The notes under the pieces were generated by a model, which was given only the letters and a program-made list of their open reading frames with translations, ran no database searches and had not been told where the DNA came from. Position numbers and translations under genes: made by a program. Shown here piece after piece: positions 25,001-34,819 of a stretch of 60,000 nt of DNA. Source of the stretch: Phoronis australis. Its lineage: Eukaryota > Phoronida > Phoronidae. The stretch lies in assembly GCA_002633005.1 (NCBI GenBank), contig NMRA01000012.1, positions 1,020,730 to 1,080,729 on the forward strand, read 5' to 3'. Every line of letters begins with the position of its first letter. Position 1 is the stretch's first letter.

Positions 25001-28000
25001 TTATCAAACTGGAAGTCAGAACTTGAAATCTCGAGTTAAAAATTGATATTTTAGATCGAATTTGGGGACATCATCTTGCGATATTGGACTGGAAAGTCAT
25101 CTGCGTAAACCAAAGCAAACTCGAGTACAGTCATAGACACTTATTATGATTGCGTATACAATAAAAATCGAACAGAAAGTAGCAGAAATAATGTGGAATT
25201 CAAGTTCGGAGATTAGACTCCGGGCCCTTGGAGACACGTTTCTAGGTATAATATCGTGGAAATTCTAATGTAAAAATTGACATTTTCCAGTCGCGCACTG
25301 CTGGGTATGCATCAAAGTGTCGGCATTGGCGATGTTGGCCCTCCGCGGTACCAAGTAGTTCCCTGCGTGCTCTGTGTATTTCTCATACTCTATTTGTCCC
25401 TCTGGAAGGGAGTACACTCCTCTGGAAAGGTAAGCGGCACCGAGTCATTTCTTTGTCTGTTATGGTAATTTACTAAGTATTGACCGTCTATGTATGCTAT
25501 GTATAAAGTTGGTAGAAAAATCTGTGTGTTTCATTAGATAGTCGTCAAAACGATATTAGCTATGACTCAACCTTTACAAAAAAAGAAAGTCATAATTTGT
25601 TACATTCTACAGGTTGTCTGGATAACTGCCACAGCGCCTTACATCATTTTGTCTATTCTATTTGTCAACGGTCTCTGTCAAGAGGGAGCAGTCGATGGCA
25701 TTATCTATTTCATTGTACCAAGATTCGACAGATTAGGAGATCCGAAGGTAAGCTGAACTAGTAAACGTTCACGAGTTTCAAGAATTTGTGATTTTTTTTC
25801 TTCATTCTCATTATCATGAATGAGTCATAAAAACACCGATAAATATATTAAAAAATATTTACAGTTTATTTTGCAAGACATTAGCTTATACTTCATGCGG
25901 CGAAAAATCTTCGCTGATAGAGCGGATAAAAGTAATTTCTATCCGCAAATCAACCGGCACTACAAACTCGTCGACCAAACACTTCAGTGGCCGCTATTTT
26001 TCTAGGGAAGACTAGTGTGCTTCCGACCATACTAGCACTGAAATCACTAGCTTTTCGCTCATGTGATTTTACGAGGTCTTGTGGGATTTTGTTTCTCTTT
26101 CTAGAAACTAGGTTTTTGGAACGTTCTTGTTCTTCCTCAGCTGTCAAGCACATAGCAGATGATATGGCGAACTATTTGAATTTTATTTTGTTTTGTTGCA
26201 TTTCTCATGGTTGCAATGTGCAAAACCCCTGAAGCACACTTGAATATCTTTAATTCATATGTTTAACCTCTGAAAATAAACTTCGTTAAAAAACACGACT
26301 TGACTTTTTGTTTGCAAGCTCGATACTGGTACGCTCGTAATTTCGGAACAGTCTCCTTTCTTCGATAGGGTTGCGGGCTTCCTACCGTGTGTTGCATCCA
26401 CACTCTCTGCTTGTATGCTTCTCTTCCCGCTGTAGCGTGTATGTCACTGTTACCTAAACTACACGGTTAACGGACTCGTAGACACGGTCACGGACGCATC
26501 AACACGACTCACGGACCTGCAAACACCGTCCACTGACTCACAAATACGAGAACGGACTCACAAAACACGATCCATTCACCCAAATACACAGGACACGGAC
26601 TCACATTCACGAAGAAATGCGGTTTCGGACAAAATGTAGATGTCAGCTGACCCAGGAAGCCGATGAGTCCGTGACCCGTGTTTGGGGGTCCTTTAACCGT
26701 ATTTCCCCGTGAATATGAGTCCGTGTCCCGTGTATTTGGGTGAATGGATCGTGTTTTGTGAGTCCGTTCCCGTGTTTGTGAGTCAGCGGACTGTGTTTGT
26801 AGGTCTGTGAGTCATGTTCATGCGTCCGTGACCGTGTTTATGAGTCCGTTAACCGTGTAGTTTAGGTACCTTGTATATGTTCATTCCACTCATTGCCTGA
26901 TAATGAGACATGCAGTCTCGAAATATAGCTAGTATTTTAATTTGTTTGTTATGTTTCTCGGTGTTTTACTTCATACCTGCACACCTGAAGAAAGGAGACT
27001 GATCCGAAATTACGAGCCTACCAGTATCAAGCTGTCAAACAAAAAGTCTAGTCGTGCTCTCTACGCCGGAAGTTTGTGTAAACGAAGGGCTACTACGGAA
27101 CTATACCTCTGAACATAAAAAATGATAATTTTTGCACCGTGTACGAACTTACGAAATGTATACCTTACTCGTCATCTTCTGTACCAATGTACTACGTGTT
27201 TAGGTGTGGATAGACGCGGCCTTTCAAATTTTTTACTCGGTCGGTGCGGGATTTGGTGTTCACCTTGCCTTTGCCAGCTATAACAAGTTCCACAACAACT
27301 GCTACAAGTAAGTCAAACGTCAAACGACTCACATTGCTGCACTTAATGACGCTTGTATTTTGACAGGACGTCGCTTATGAAATGACATTAGCAGGCTGCC
27401 ACTCTGATTAAGTGCTTCACAATACAGTTTACATGTTTTGTTACCCAGGGGACACGATTTAAAAATCTGCGCAAAGCGGAAGTTGTTGCAAGTACTTACA
27501 CCGTGCAGAAATGAAGATTGCGACCCATGTTTACATCAAAACATCAAACGAAGTGCGGAGTATGTTTTGTTTATCATGGTACTGTGTATCTATATACTTC
27601 AGTAGCCTGAGCACGTTCGGTTCTTGGCTTGTGCATTATTTTTGTTGCTTTTGCTACGCCGGAGTGATTTAACAAAACAATGATAGGAAATACATGTTCA
27701 AGCCCAGAAAATCATGGGCGGCGCAGCACTGAAAAAAGTGAGGGGCTAAATCCCCCTCAGCTCCCCCTGTGGTGCACCGCCTATAGACCATGTGTGGCGT
27801 AACACTGAAAAAATTGGGAGGCTATAGCCTCCCCAGCTCCCTATGGTGCGCTGCCCATGATTCAACGTGGTCACATCCTAATAGGCCTATGGGGCACCAT
27901 TTGACTACCTCAATAAAACCAATATAATAAATAGAAGAACATGTACAACTTTTGCCGAAAATGAGGTAAAATGTATCTAATCGTCATTAAAATCTTCTTC

Positions 28001-31000
28001 AACATACATCATCGGGGCTGTGTTCCGCAGGCACAATTTTCGCGAAAAGGTAATATCACACAAGTCTTCGCGAGATGTCGCCATGCATTACACTGAAGCG
28101 AAACACGTGGTCACAGTACCTTTACTCGCCAGTGTCTTAGGTTTACCGAACGCGACTGTGGACTCAGTTCTGCGAGTTTCTTGAGGGAAAGTGAAATCAC
28201 ACAAGTCTTCTCGAGAATTCGCTATGCATCACAAACGAAGCACGTGGTTACAGTCAGCAGTTTTACTCGCTAGTGTCTTGTGTATACGAAACGTGCCTGC
28301 TTCATTTGTTAATTACTGGTGTTTCGTTTTAGAGACTTCCTCATCACAGTGGGAATGAATAGCTTTACCAGCATCTTCTCTGGCTTTGTCATTTTCTCCT
28401 ATCTCGGCTACTTGTCGGTGAAAAATGGGGTAGACATTGACAAGGTTGCCACGGAGGGTAAGTGGGCGTTTATTGTAAAGGAATTCGCATGAACTGGAGA
28501 ATCTTTTTAACTTAAAAGTTATATTTAGTAATTGACAAAATTAAAATAACACAGTTTTGTTTTTTTTTTCAAACTGTTTTAAAGTTTTATCATTAACGCC
28601 GCTAAAAATGACCTAATATCGCCTAAGAGAGCTTTGTTTCCGACTCGTATGTATTTGAACGGTGTATCCTGGCATTCATTGAATAACAGGCTTGTATGTT
28701 GGCATTTAAATCAAAGTAAGGCTTTTTATAGGACCCGGGGTCTAAACTTTTTACTCGAAATTGGAATTATTTTTGGCATTTTCTATACTGGAGCACAGAC
28801 TAATAGCAACTTGTCTTGAAGTCACACAAAAGTAGAACAGAAAATGACAAAAATAATTTTGAGTTAGATTTCGAGTATTTATATATATCGGACCCCGGCC
28901 CCAGATCACTCGTATCTAGCTCCATCGTTCCAGCCTCCATCGCGCAGTCGGCTTCGTGTAAGCCGAAAATGCAGCCAAAGGAAATGTTGTCTTTAACGAC
29001 CGCTCAGACCAATGACCATATTAACGTCGTCTGTTTTCCAGGAGCTGGCCTCGTGTTCGTAGTGTATCCGGAAGCAATAGCCACGTTACCCGTTCCACAA
29101 CTTTGGGCTGTCATATTTTTCATCATGCTGATAACACTTGGACTGGACAGCTCGGTGAGTAGCGCTCGACCGTTCTCTGGAACCTGGTCTAGATCTACAC
29201 CAAGTTCCCATGAGTTACGAAAACGATAGCAGTTTCACTGGCCCAAACGCTAAGAAAACGCTACCGTTTTAGACAGGCAGACGAGATGTCCGCGAAGGGG
29301 TCATTTTCGCCAGCAGTTATTGTGTTTCTTCGTCATCCGAAAATTGTCAAAACACGTTGAAAATTCACTCTTTACCACAAATTGATTAATGTGACGATAA
29401 ACAAAAGGCCACTTTCCTATGTGTGTCTGGCTTCAAAAGTGTTGATGTTGCCAGCATGAGAGATATTTTTGCTACACTAGCGAGTGCTATCGAAAACGCA
29501 AGCGTTTCTTTATCATTTTTTAAACGGGGTACTGCCCATCCGAGGCAATTATCGTTATTTTATCAATTATCCTCATTTATATTTAAAAATATAAATGACG
29601 GATTTCTCATAATATTTCAAGTGACATCTATTGTTGTAGATGGGGGGTCTTGAAGCTGTGATGACCGGCTTGAAGGACCAATTGAAAGTACCTCTCAAGA
29701 AGCTGAGATATGGTCGCGAGATACTCACGGGAATATTGGTCGGGTCGGCATTCCTCTTATCCATTGCCAGCACTACATATGTAAGTAGGGAAAGTTTTGT
29801 GGTCACTTCAGTCCTATAATCCTCAGAGCGTTGATGGCCACCGTTGCCTCACACCCATATGGATGCAGGGGCGGATCCAGGATTTTGAGTTGGGGGGCCA
29901 CGGCACAGTATTAGCCAGGATATTACCCGTCAAGCATGCGCATCCCCGAACTTCCAAATGGAATCTTGGAGAATTTTAGGGGGCATGCCCCTCTTGCCCT
30001 TCCCCCTAAATCCGCCACTTGGATGAGCTAACCCTACCATGACATCTCATTAATTACTACAGAACGCAATGATTTCACCCTTGGAAAGCGCCATCGCTCC
30101 TGGACCGACAACATCGCATTACCGCACGCCTTGTTATCATTTTTAAAGAGCAAGTAGACTCGCGTCAGTGACAAAAACAAGTTTTGGCTTAGGTAACCAA
30201 CTGTTAACAAATCGGCCTCATCCTTTTCCTTACTCAGATTATGAATAATTTTTAGGCTTGAGATGTCATTATTGCTTCAAACCACGCCCATTAAGGTGCT
30301 TGTCGCGGCGGATTAATTTCAGTCGCGAATGCAGTATCGCTGTCCGACGGATCCCAAAGGATATGATCGCTAACGTTGCTTTGAAAGTGCAAATGCGCCA
30401 GTCAAGGTGTTTTTTAAAATCGGATCATGATTTATAGCGGCGGTGTGGAGATCGGGGCGAGTTCGGCCCTTAGGACAAATTACTCCGCCTTATACTTCAT
30501 GCGCGCACCCNNNNNNNNNNNNNNNNNNNNNNNNNNNNNNNNNNNNNNNNNNNNNNNNNNNNNNNNNNNACTCGCGTCAGTGACAAAAACAAGTTTTGGC
30601 TTAGGTAACCAACTGTTAAAAAATCGGCCTCATCCTTTTCCTTACTCAGATTATGAATAATTTTTAGGCTTGAGATGTCATTATTGCTTCAAACCACGCC
30701 CATTAATGTGCTTGTCGCGACGGGTTAATTTCAGACGCAAATGCAGTATCGCTGTCAGGCGGATCCCAAAAGATATGATCGCTAACGTTGCTTTGAAAGT
30801 GTAAATGCGCCAGTCAAGGTGTTTTTTTAAAATCGGATCATGATTTATAGCGGCGGTGTGGAGATCGGGCGAGTTCGGCCTTTATGACTAATTACTCCGC
30901 CTTATACTTCATGCGCGCACCCAGGGGGACTGCTCGGGGGCTCGTTTGAGCCCCCCCCCCATTTGGCGAAGGGGGCAAAAAGGTCCGCCTCTGAGAAAAT

Positions 31001-34000
31001 GAGACAAAAGTCCACTAAACAAGCAGAAACACGCAATTTACAGTGGTGCCCCCGTTTTTTTTTAGTCCGCCCGCACCAAAAGGTCCACAACGCCAGGAAT
31101 TCGAGCCCCCCGCATTGAAGGGTGGGTGCGCATGTACTTTAATTTGCAATTGCAGAGAATTCATCAATTACGTACCCCCAAAAAGTCTCCCAGGAAATTC
31201 TAAACTTTCTAGTATTCAAAAGTGAAGCTGAAAGACTTTTCAGGAATTGCTATTTTATCGAAAATGAGACCAAACTAGACCCGGTACTCTTGACATCATG
31301 CAGCAATAACAATTATCCAGTGGGTATGTTTCTCAGACTCTACTACATACGTCTCATCTCCGTCCATTACACGTCGTAGCTAGATTTGGGGTCAATGGTG
31401 TTCGGGCTCTATACAGACACGAATAACAGAGAAAGCACCGCCATCTTGCTGATGGGTACAAACTGTGACCCCCCTGCTTTATTCTAGATCCGTCAGTGTA
31501 CTTATCGTTTGTTCTAGTGTGTTGTATATATCAAAATTAGATTAACAGGGCGAACAAAGTTTATTTAAAATCTATCCCCACAAATATATTTTTGAGCCAA
31601 CTTCAACATAGTGGTAATTTCATTATGTATTCACAAAGGGAGGAATCTATGTGCTGACAATGCTGGACACATTCGCTGCTGGTACCTCGCTTTTGTTCGC
31701 CGTCTTCATTGAAGCCGTTGGTGTAGCGTGGCTGTATGGTAAGGAATTTTTTTTTTGTTTTGTTTTTTTTTTACTTTTCCCCCGTTGTTTGTAAAGGTTA
31801 ATCACGTCGCATTCATTCATAAAAACATCATTATTTGCTGGTTTAGTTTGACGTCATAAGGTTGTGGACTCAGTCAGGTAAAATTAAAATGCCGTAATTA
31901 AAAACAATGATAATAATTAGGCCAGATTCGTGACCTTTGTAAGTTACTAAGCACTTCAAAAATTATGTCCTGGCTATGGACCCGGTCAATCCCAATCCTT
32001 CTGAATACTCTGGGAGCATACAATGGGTGCAACCGTTGTCCGACAACATCGATTAATCCAAACACGTAATTCTGTAAAAAAAAAACAAGTACTAGTTTGC
32101 CCCCCCCCCGTGGTTTTCGGAAAAATCCAAGTCCGGCAAAATGTAATTGAATGTGCATTTCTGTTCCAACTTGTAGGTCCAAATCGCGTCATAATAGTGG
32201 CATATAGGTCTTCCGAATATTTTCCGCTTGTGACGATGAGCGCGAGCACTCTGCAGGATCATTTGATTTTCAGTGTTTACCTCTCACTTCAAATTAAAAC
32301 TGATCTTGGAAAGCTGGGAAATGTTCTTGCCAATGCTCTTACAATTTTCTAAAGGAAGAAGTTCACGCAGTTTTTAATAAATTTCTCGGGTTTCGGCTTA
32401 CGGGTGTCCAATGTCCTCGCTTTGGGGAACATTACCATATTCAATAGGCCGACTCAACTACTTCTATCCCGAGGACACTCGACCCAATTCTAAACAGTAT
32501 GAGTCGAAGATTTGCGCGATTTTTCCCGGTAGACACTAATAAAACATTGACACTAATAAAACTTTTGGCAAAAACATATTCTGGTGTACGGCGTCTGCCC
32601 GAGACAATAGCGAGAAAACCTAGTTTCCTCGTAACGCACGGCGATATCTCGCGAGGACTTACGCAACTGAAATCTGTCCATGCACTCTGATTTTTGGTAT
32701 ACGACTTTTGGACCACTGTCTACACTTTTATTTTCACATACCACTCCGCATACGACTTTTTAGCTCGACAGGTCGAGTTGGATCTCGATCCTTTCCACAC
32801 ACTCCGATTAGTCTTAAACGACTCTTGTACAAATGTAAACATCTTTGGAACTGTAGCATAGAACTTCAGCTCTGGAATGCCAACTCCGATCTCACGGCCT
32901 CGTGAGAATTGACCTATCGCCAGCCTCCCGTTCAGTAACGCTCAGGATCTCGTTAAAAAGTAAGACTTCATGACGATGCGCGAGACATTGCCGTGTATTT
33001 TAAACGAGAACACGTGTCTTTGGCTAGATTTCAAATAGGTCCTACCGTTACTGAACGCAGGCCAGGACTTTGAGTGACAGCTTAAGTGACTAATGAGAAC
33101 ACAGCATTCTTGACACACTTTCGTTTCCAAGTCGCCATTTTACCCGACAAACAACACGTTGTCGGGTAAAACCAATGAGATAAATAGCACCTCAAGAGTC
33201 TCGCTTAATGAACAACAAGAACAAAATGAAAATGAAGCAGTGAAACTAAGCTTGATTTGATAACTGGAACTCTCGGTCAAACATCAGTAGAGAAAGCATC
33301 CGGAAATTCTCAGTGCAAACTCTCGCGACAAGTCTCGGGGTCGCAAGCTCTAATAATAATAATTGAATACATAGGTCACGTGCGGGAATTGACATCCCTG
33401 GTCTAGAGTTGTATGGGCTATAGTATACTCGATCAGTGAGAGACTGCCCGGGATAGTGATAGCTTATTCACTGATTGAAGTACTCAAACACGAGATGTCC
33501 CGTTTTCTTGAAGGGCTCAACCAATTCAATGAGGACGCACGTCAAATGCTCGGATTTACGCCAGGGATATTCTGGAGAGTCTGCTGGAAGTTCATCAGCC
33601 CGTTCTTTGTACTGGTAAATGAACTCGTCACTTAGACTTAGGTTCCATATCACACGAATTGCCATTTAGAGTAATGTTTCCCAAACGAGTAAAAAAAGGA
33701 TCGTTAATAATGAGTTTAGCGGGTTTGTTAAGTTCAGTTTTCAGGAAATTTCTTATCCATGAACGATGGGTTTGAGATTTTTTCCACAAAAAATGCCCTT
33801 GCGATACAGAGACTACGGGCCTAGATTGCTTCCAAAGGGGTTGTTGCTAATAATTGTTTGGATAGCCACTGTACACTGCTGTTTAGAGTACAGAACGCAA
33901 GAGGACATGTAATTAAAATACTCAACGGTCTGATCGAGTTTTTGTTGTCGAAATTTCCACCATATCCTCTTCAAAGGACTGTTTAAAACTAGAGCACTTC

Positions 34001-34819
34001 AGATGGCTTGTAAGACTGATTACCATTTCCCTATGAAATGATAAAAGACATTTCGGAAGTTTGCGTTGATCATTTTTTGATAATTTTCCTGAATATTCAT
34101 GTTTTGCAAACTGAAATTCGACACGTTCCCGGCACAGCTGTTACTCGACACATACTCCCTTCGAAACTATTTTAATTCAACTTCTCGGTTGCCTTTGTAG
34201 GCTATCATCACCATTAGTGCCATCACCTATCTACCTCTTACATATCAAGGCTACATCTATCCCGACTGGGCTAATGTTCTGGGATGGCTTATAGCGGGCT
34301 CCTCGATGGTATTGCTCCCTCTCGTGGCCATTTTCAAGCTCATCACGGCTAAAGGAAAGAACTTTTCGCAGGTAATGCAGCAGTATTGTCCGATATGGGG
34401 AAATGTACAACGTCACACCTCAGGAAACCCAGCTTGGTAGCTCAGTTTACGCTCATGAATGTGCAAACAAGGACAAAATCAATATTATACTAACATTATA
34501 GATATGGTTTGCTTTCGTAAAAAAGAAAACGTGATTTGTTTAGCGCCCAGGATCCCGTTTCCTTTTGAATTACAGTAAACCCTTCAATTTCACAAGTGCG
34601 GTGTTTAAAGACCGACATTTTGATTGTTTAACCTCTGGTGCCCTCTACAAGAAACATTCGGTTGGCGTTTTGCTACTCCATAAGCTCCAAAAAATCTATT
34701 TGAAATATTATTTGTTTCAGAAACTGGCAGTGTGTATATCTCCAGAATGGGAACATGAGAGCATACTGAAAGGTGAAGAGGTTGAAAGATTTAAACTCAG
34801 ACATTGGACAGCTATATGA
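16035..34819 (+). CDS. SLC6A3-like: SLC6 Na+/Cl--dependent monoamine transporter (dopamine/noradrenaline type)
   Basis: Fourteen exons join in frame to 703 codons plus stop: 16035-16127, 17832-18255, 21992-22123, 24193-24427, 25291-25429, 25613-25747, 27204-27307, 28333-28457, 29042-29154, 29640-29780, 31639-31738, 33514-33614, 34201-34371 and 34721-34819. The protein is a plasma-membrane symporter with 12 transmembrane helices that recaptures amine transmitter. TM1 reads [14 protein letters not shown]; the Asp (about residue 156) is the amine-binding residue of monoamine transporters and is Gly in amino-acid/GABA types. TM6 is [13 protein letters not shown]8 is LGLDSSMGGLEAV (the MGG as in DAT/NET), EL6-TM12 contains [10 protein letters not shown], and the tail ends FKLRHWTAI as in DAT/NET. 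Extracellular loop 2 has NVT, NMT and NSS glycosylation sequons and four cysteines. The cytoplasmic N-tail is long, about 135 residues. If exon 1 is not used, the Met at 17874 would start a 658-residue form. Confidence 0.95.
18963..19111. mobile_element. GC-rich dimeric MITE, copy 1 (intron)
   Basis: It shares GCGGCGCAGCACTGAAAAAA, GTGCACCGCCTAT and GGTGCG-YGCCCATG with 27711-27860. Each copy is made of two related halves, GCAGCACTGA then GTAGCACTGA here. Each half has a GAGGCTAAAGCCTC palindrome. It abuts the left end of the 19132 element. Confidence 0.8.
19132..20007. mobile_element. DNA-transposon-like element with GGCGGATY termini, interrupted by a gap
   Basis: The left end TAGGCGGATTTAGGGGGG and the right end ATTCTAGATCCGCCACTG are inverted versions of the same terminus. 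G- and C-rich runs lie inside each end. The middle is unsequenced (19187-19881, 695 N), so any coding content is unknown. Related termini occur at 29868-30022. Confidence 0.65.
19187..19881. other. Scaffold gap, 695 N
   Basis: This is a run of N in SLC6 intron 2, flanked by long C or G homopolymers that probably stopped sequencing. Open frames reported across it are artefacts. Confidence 1.
24885..24918. repeat. Tight 16-bp hairpin
   Basis: GTCATTGCTATATGTT and AACATACAGCAATGAC are complementary except for one pair and are separated by two bases. It lies in the intron after the extracellular-loop-2 exon. It is too short for a microRNA precursor, and no function is evident. Confidence 0.7.
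26292..27057. repeat. Nested fold-back of about 765 bp in SLC6 intron 6
   Basis: The outer arms (26292-26365 and 26986-27057) share, inverted, the segments CTTTTTGTTTG and CTCGTAATTTCGG. Inner arms (26453-26611 and 26708-26866) pair over 159 bp with 12 mismatches by my count, around a 96-bp centre. The inner arms are built of about 20-bp tandem units like ACGGACTCACAAACACG. A CTGA-rich hairpin motif followed by CGAAA appears near 26897 and 26990. The structure looks like two opposed retroelement or MITE copies. Confidence 0.85.
27711..27860. mobile_element. GC-rich dimeric MITE, copy 2 (intron)
   Basis: The ends TCATGGGCGGCGCA and TGCGCTGCCCATGA are inverted repeats. The interior matches 18963-19111, with the same dimer of CAGCACTGAAAAAA-like and AACACTGAAAAAA-like halves. 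It is in the SLC6 intron after exon 27204-27307. Confidence 0.8.
29868..30022. mobile_element. Short DNA-transposon-like element with GGCGGATCC termini
   Basis: It starts CAGGGGCGGATCCAGG and ends CCCTAAATCCGCCACTT. TGGATG precedes the left end and follows the right end, a likely target-site duplication. Length is about 150 bp with no coding capacity, so it is non-autonomous. Its termini resemble those at 19132 and 20007. A similar lone end, ATTCTAGATCCGTCAGTG, is at 31481-31498. Confidence 0.75.
30158..30922. repeat. Direct duplication of about 353 bp around a 59-bp gap
   Basis: 30158-30510 and 30570-30922 are the same sequence, beginning ACTCGCGTCAGTGAC and ending CATGCGCGCACCC. About 15 differences were counted by eye (about 96% identity). 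The gap (30511-30569) begins exactly where the G-rich part of the 30910 element starts in the second copy. Confidence 0.95.
30910..31135. mobile_element. MITE with CATGCGCGCACCC ends
   Basis: The left end is CATGCGCGCACCCAGGGGG and the right end is GGTGGGTGCGCATGTA. Near the ends the inverted segments GGGGGCTCG and CGAGCCCCCC also pair. A shorter member is at 37565-37642. It has no coding capacity. Confidence 0.75.
33055..33171 (+). repeat. Interspersed hairpin repeat, copy 2
   Basis: It matches the reverse complement of 4605-4742. It ends with a perfect 13-bp stem: TTTTACCCGACAA (33138-33150), loop ACAACACG, TTGTCGGGTAAAA (33159-33171). It is in SLC6 intron 11, and the same-strand orientation is opposite to copy 1. 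Confidence 0.75.

Noticed and set aside
26655-26680. CCGATGAGTCCGTGAC resembling a hammerhead ribozyme strand
   Set aside because: The required GAAA after stem II is absent within reach, and GAGTCCGTG is simply the repeat unit of the fold-back arms.
33481-33514. Earlier acceptor at 33480, giving [15 protein letters not shown] before LNQF
   Set aside because: It would also stay in frame but inserts 11 residues. The acceptor ending at 33513 gives WLYG-LNQF, matching the family, and has the better pyrimidine tract.
33468-33665. 65-codon minus-strand frame
   Set aside because: It is antisense to SLC6 exon 33514-33614.
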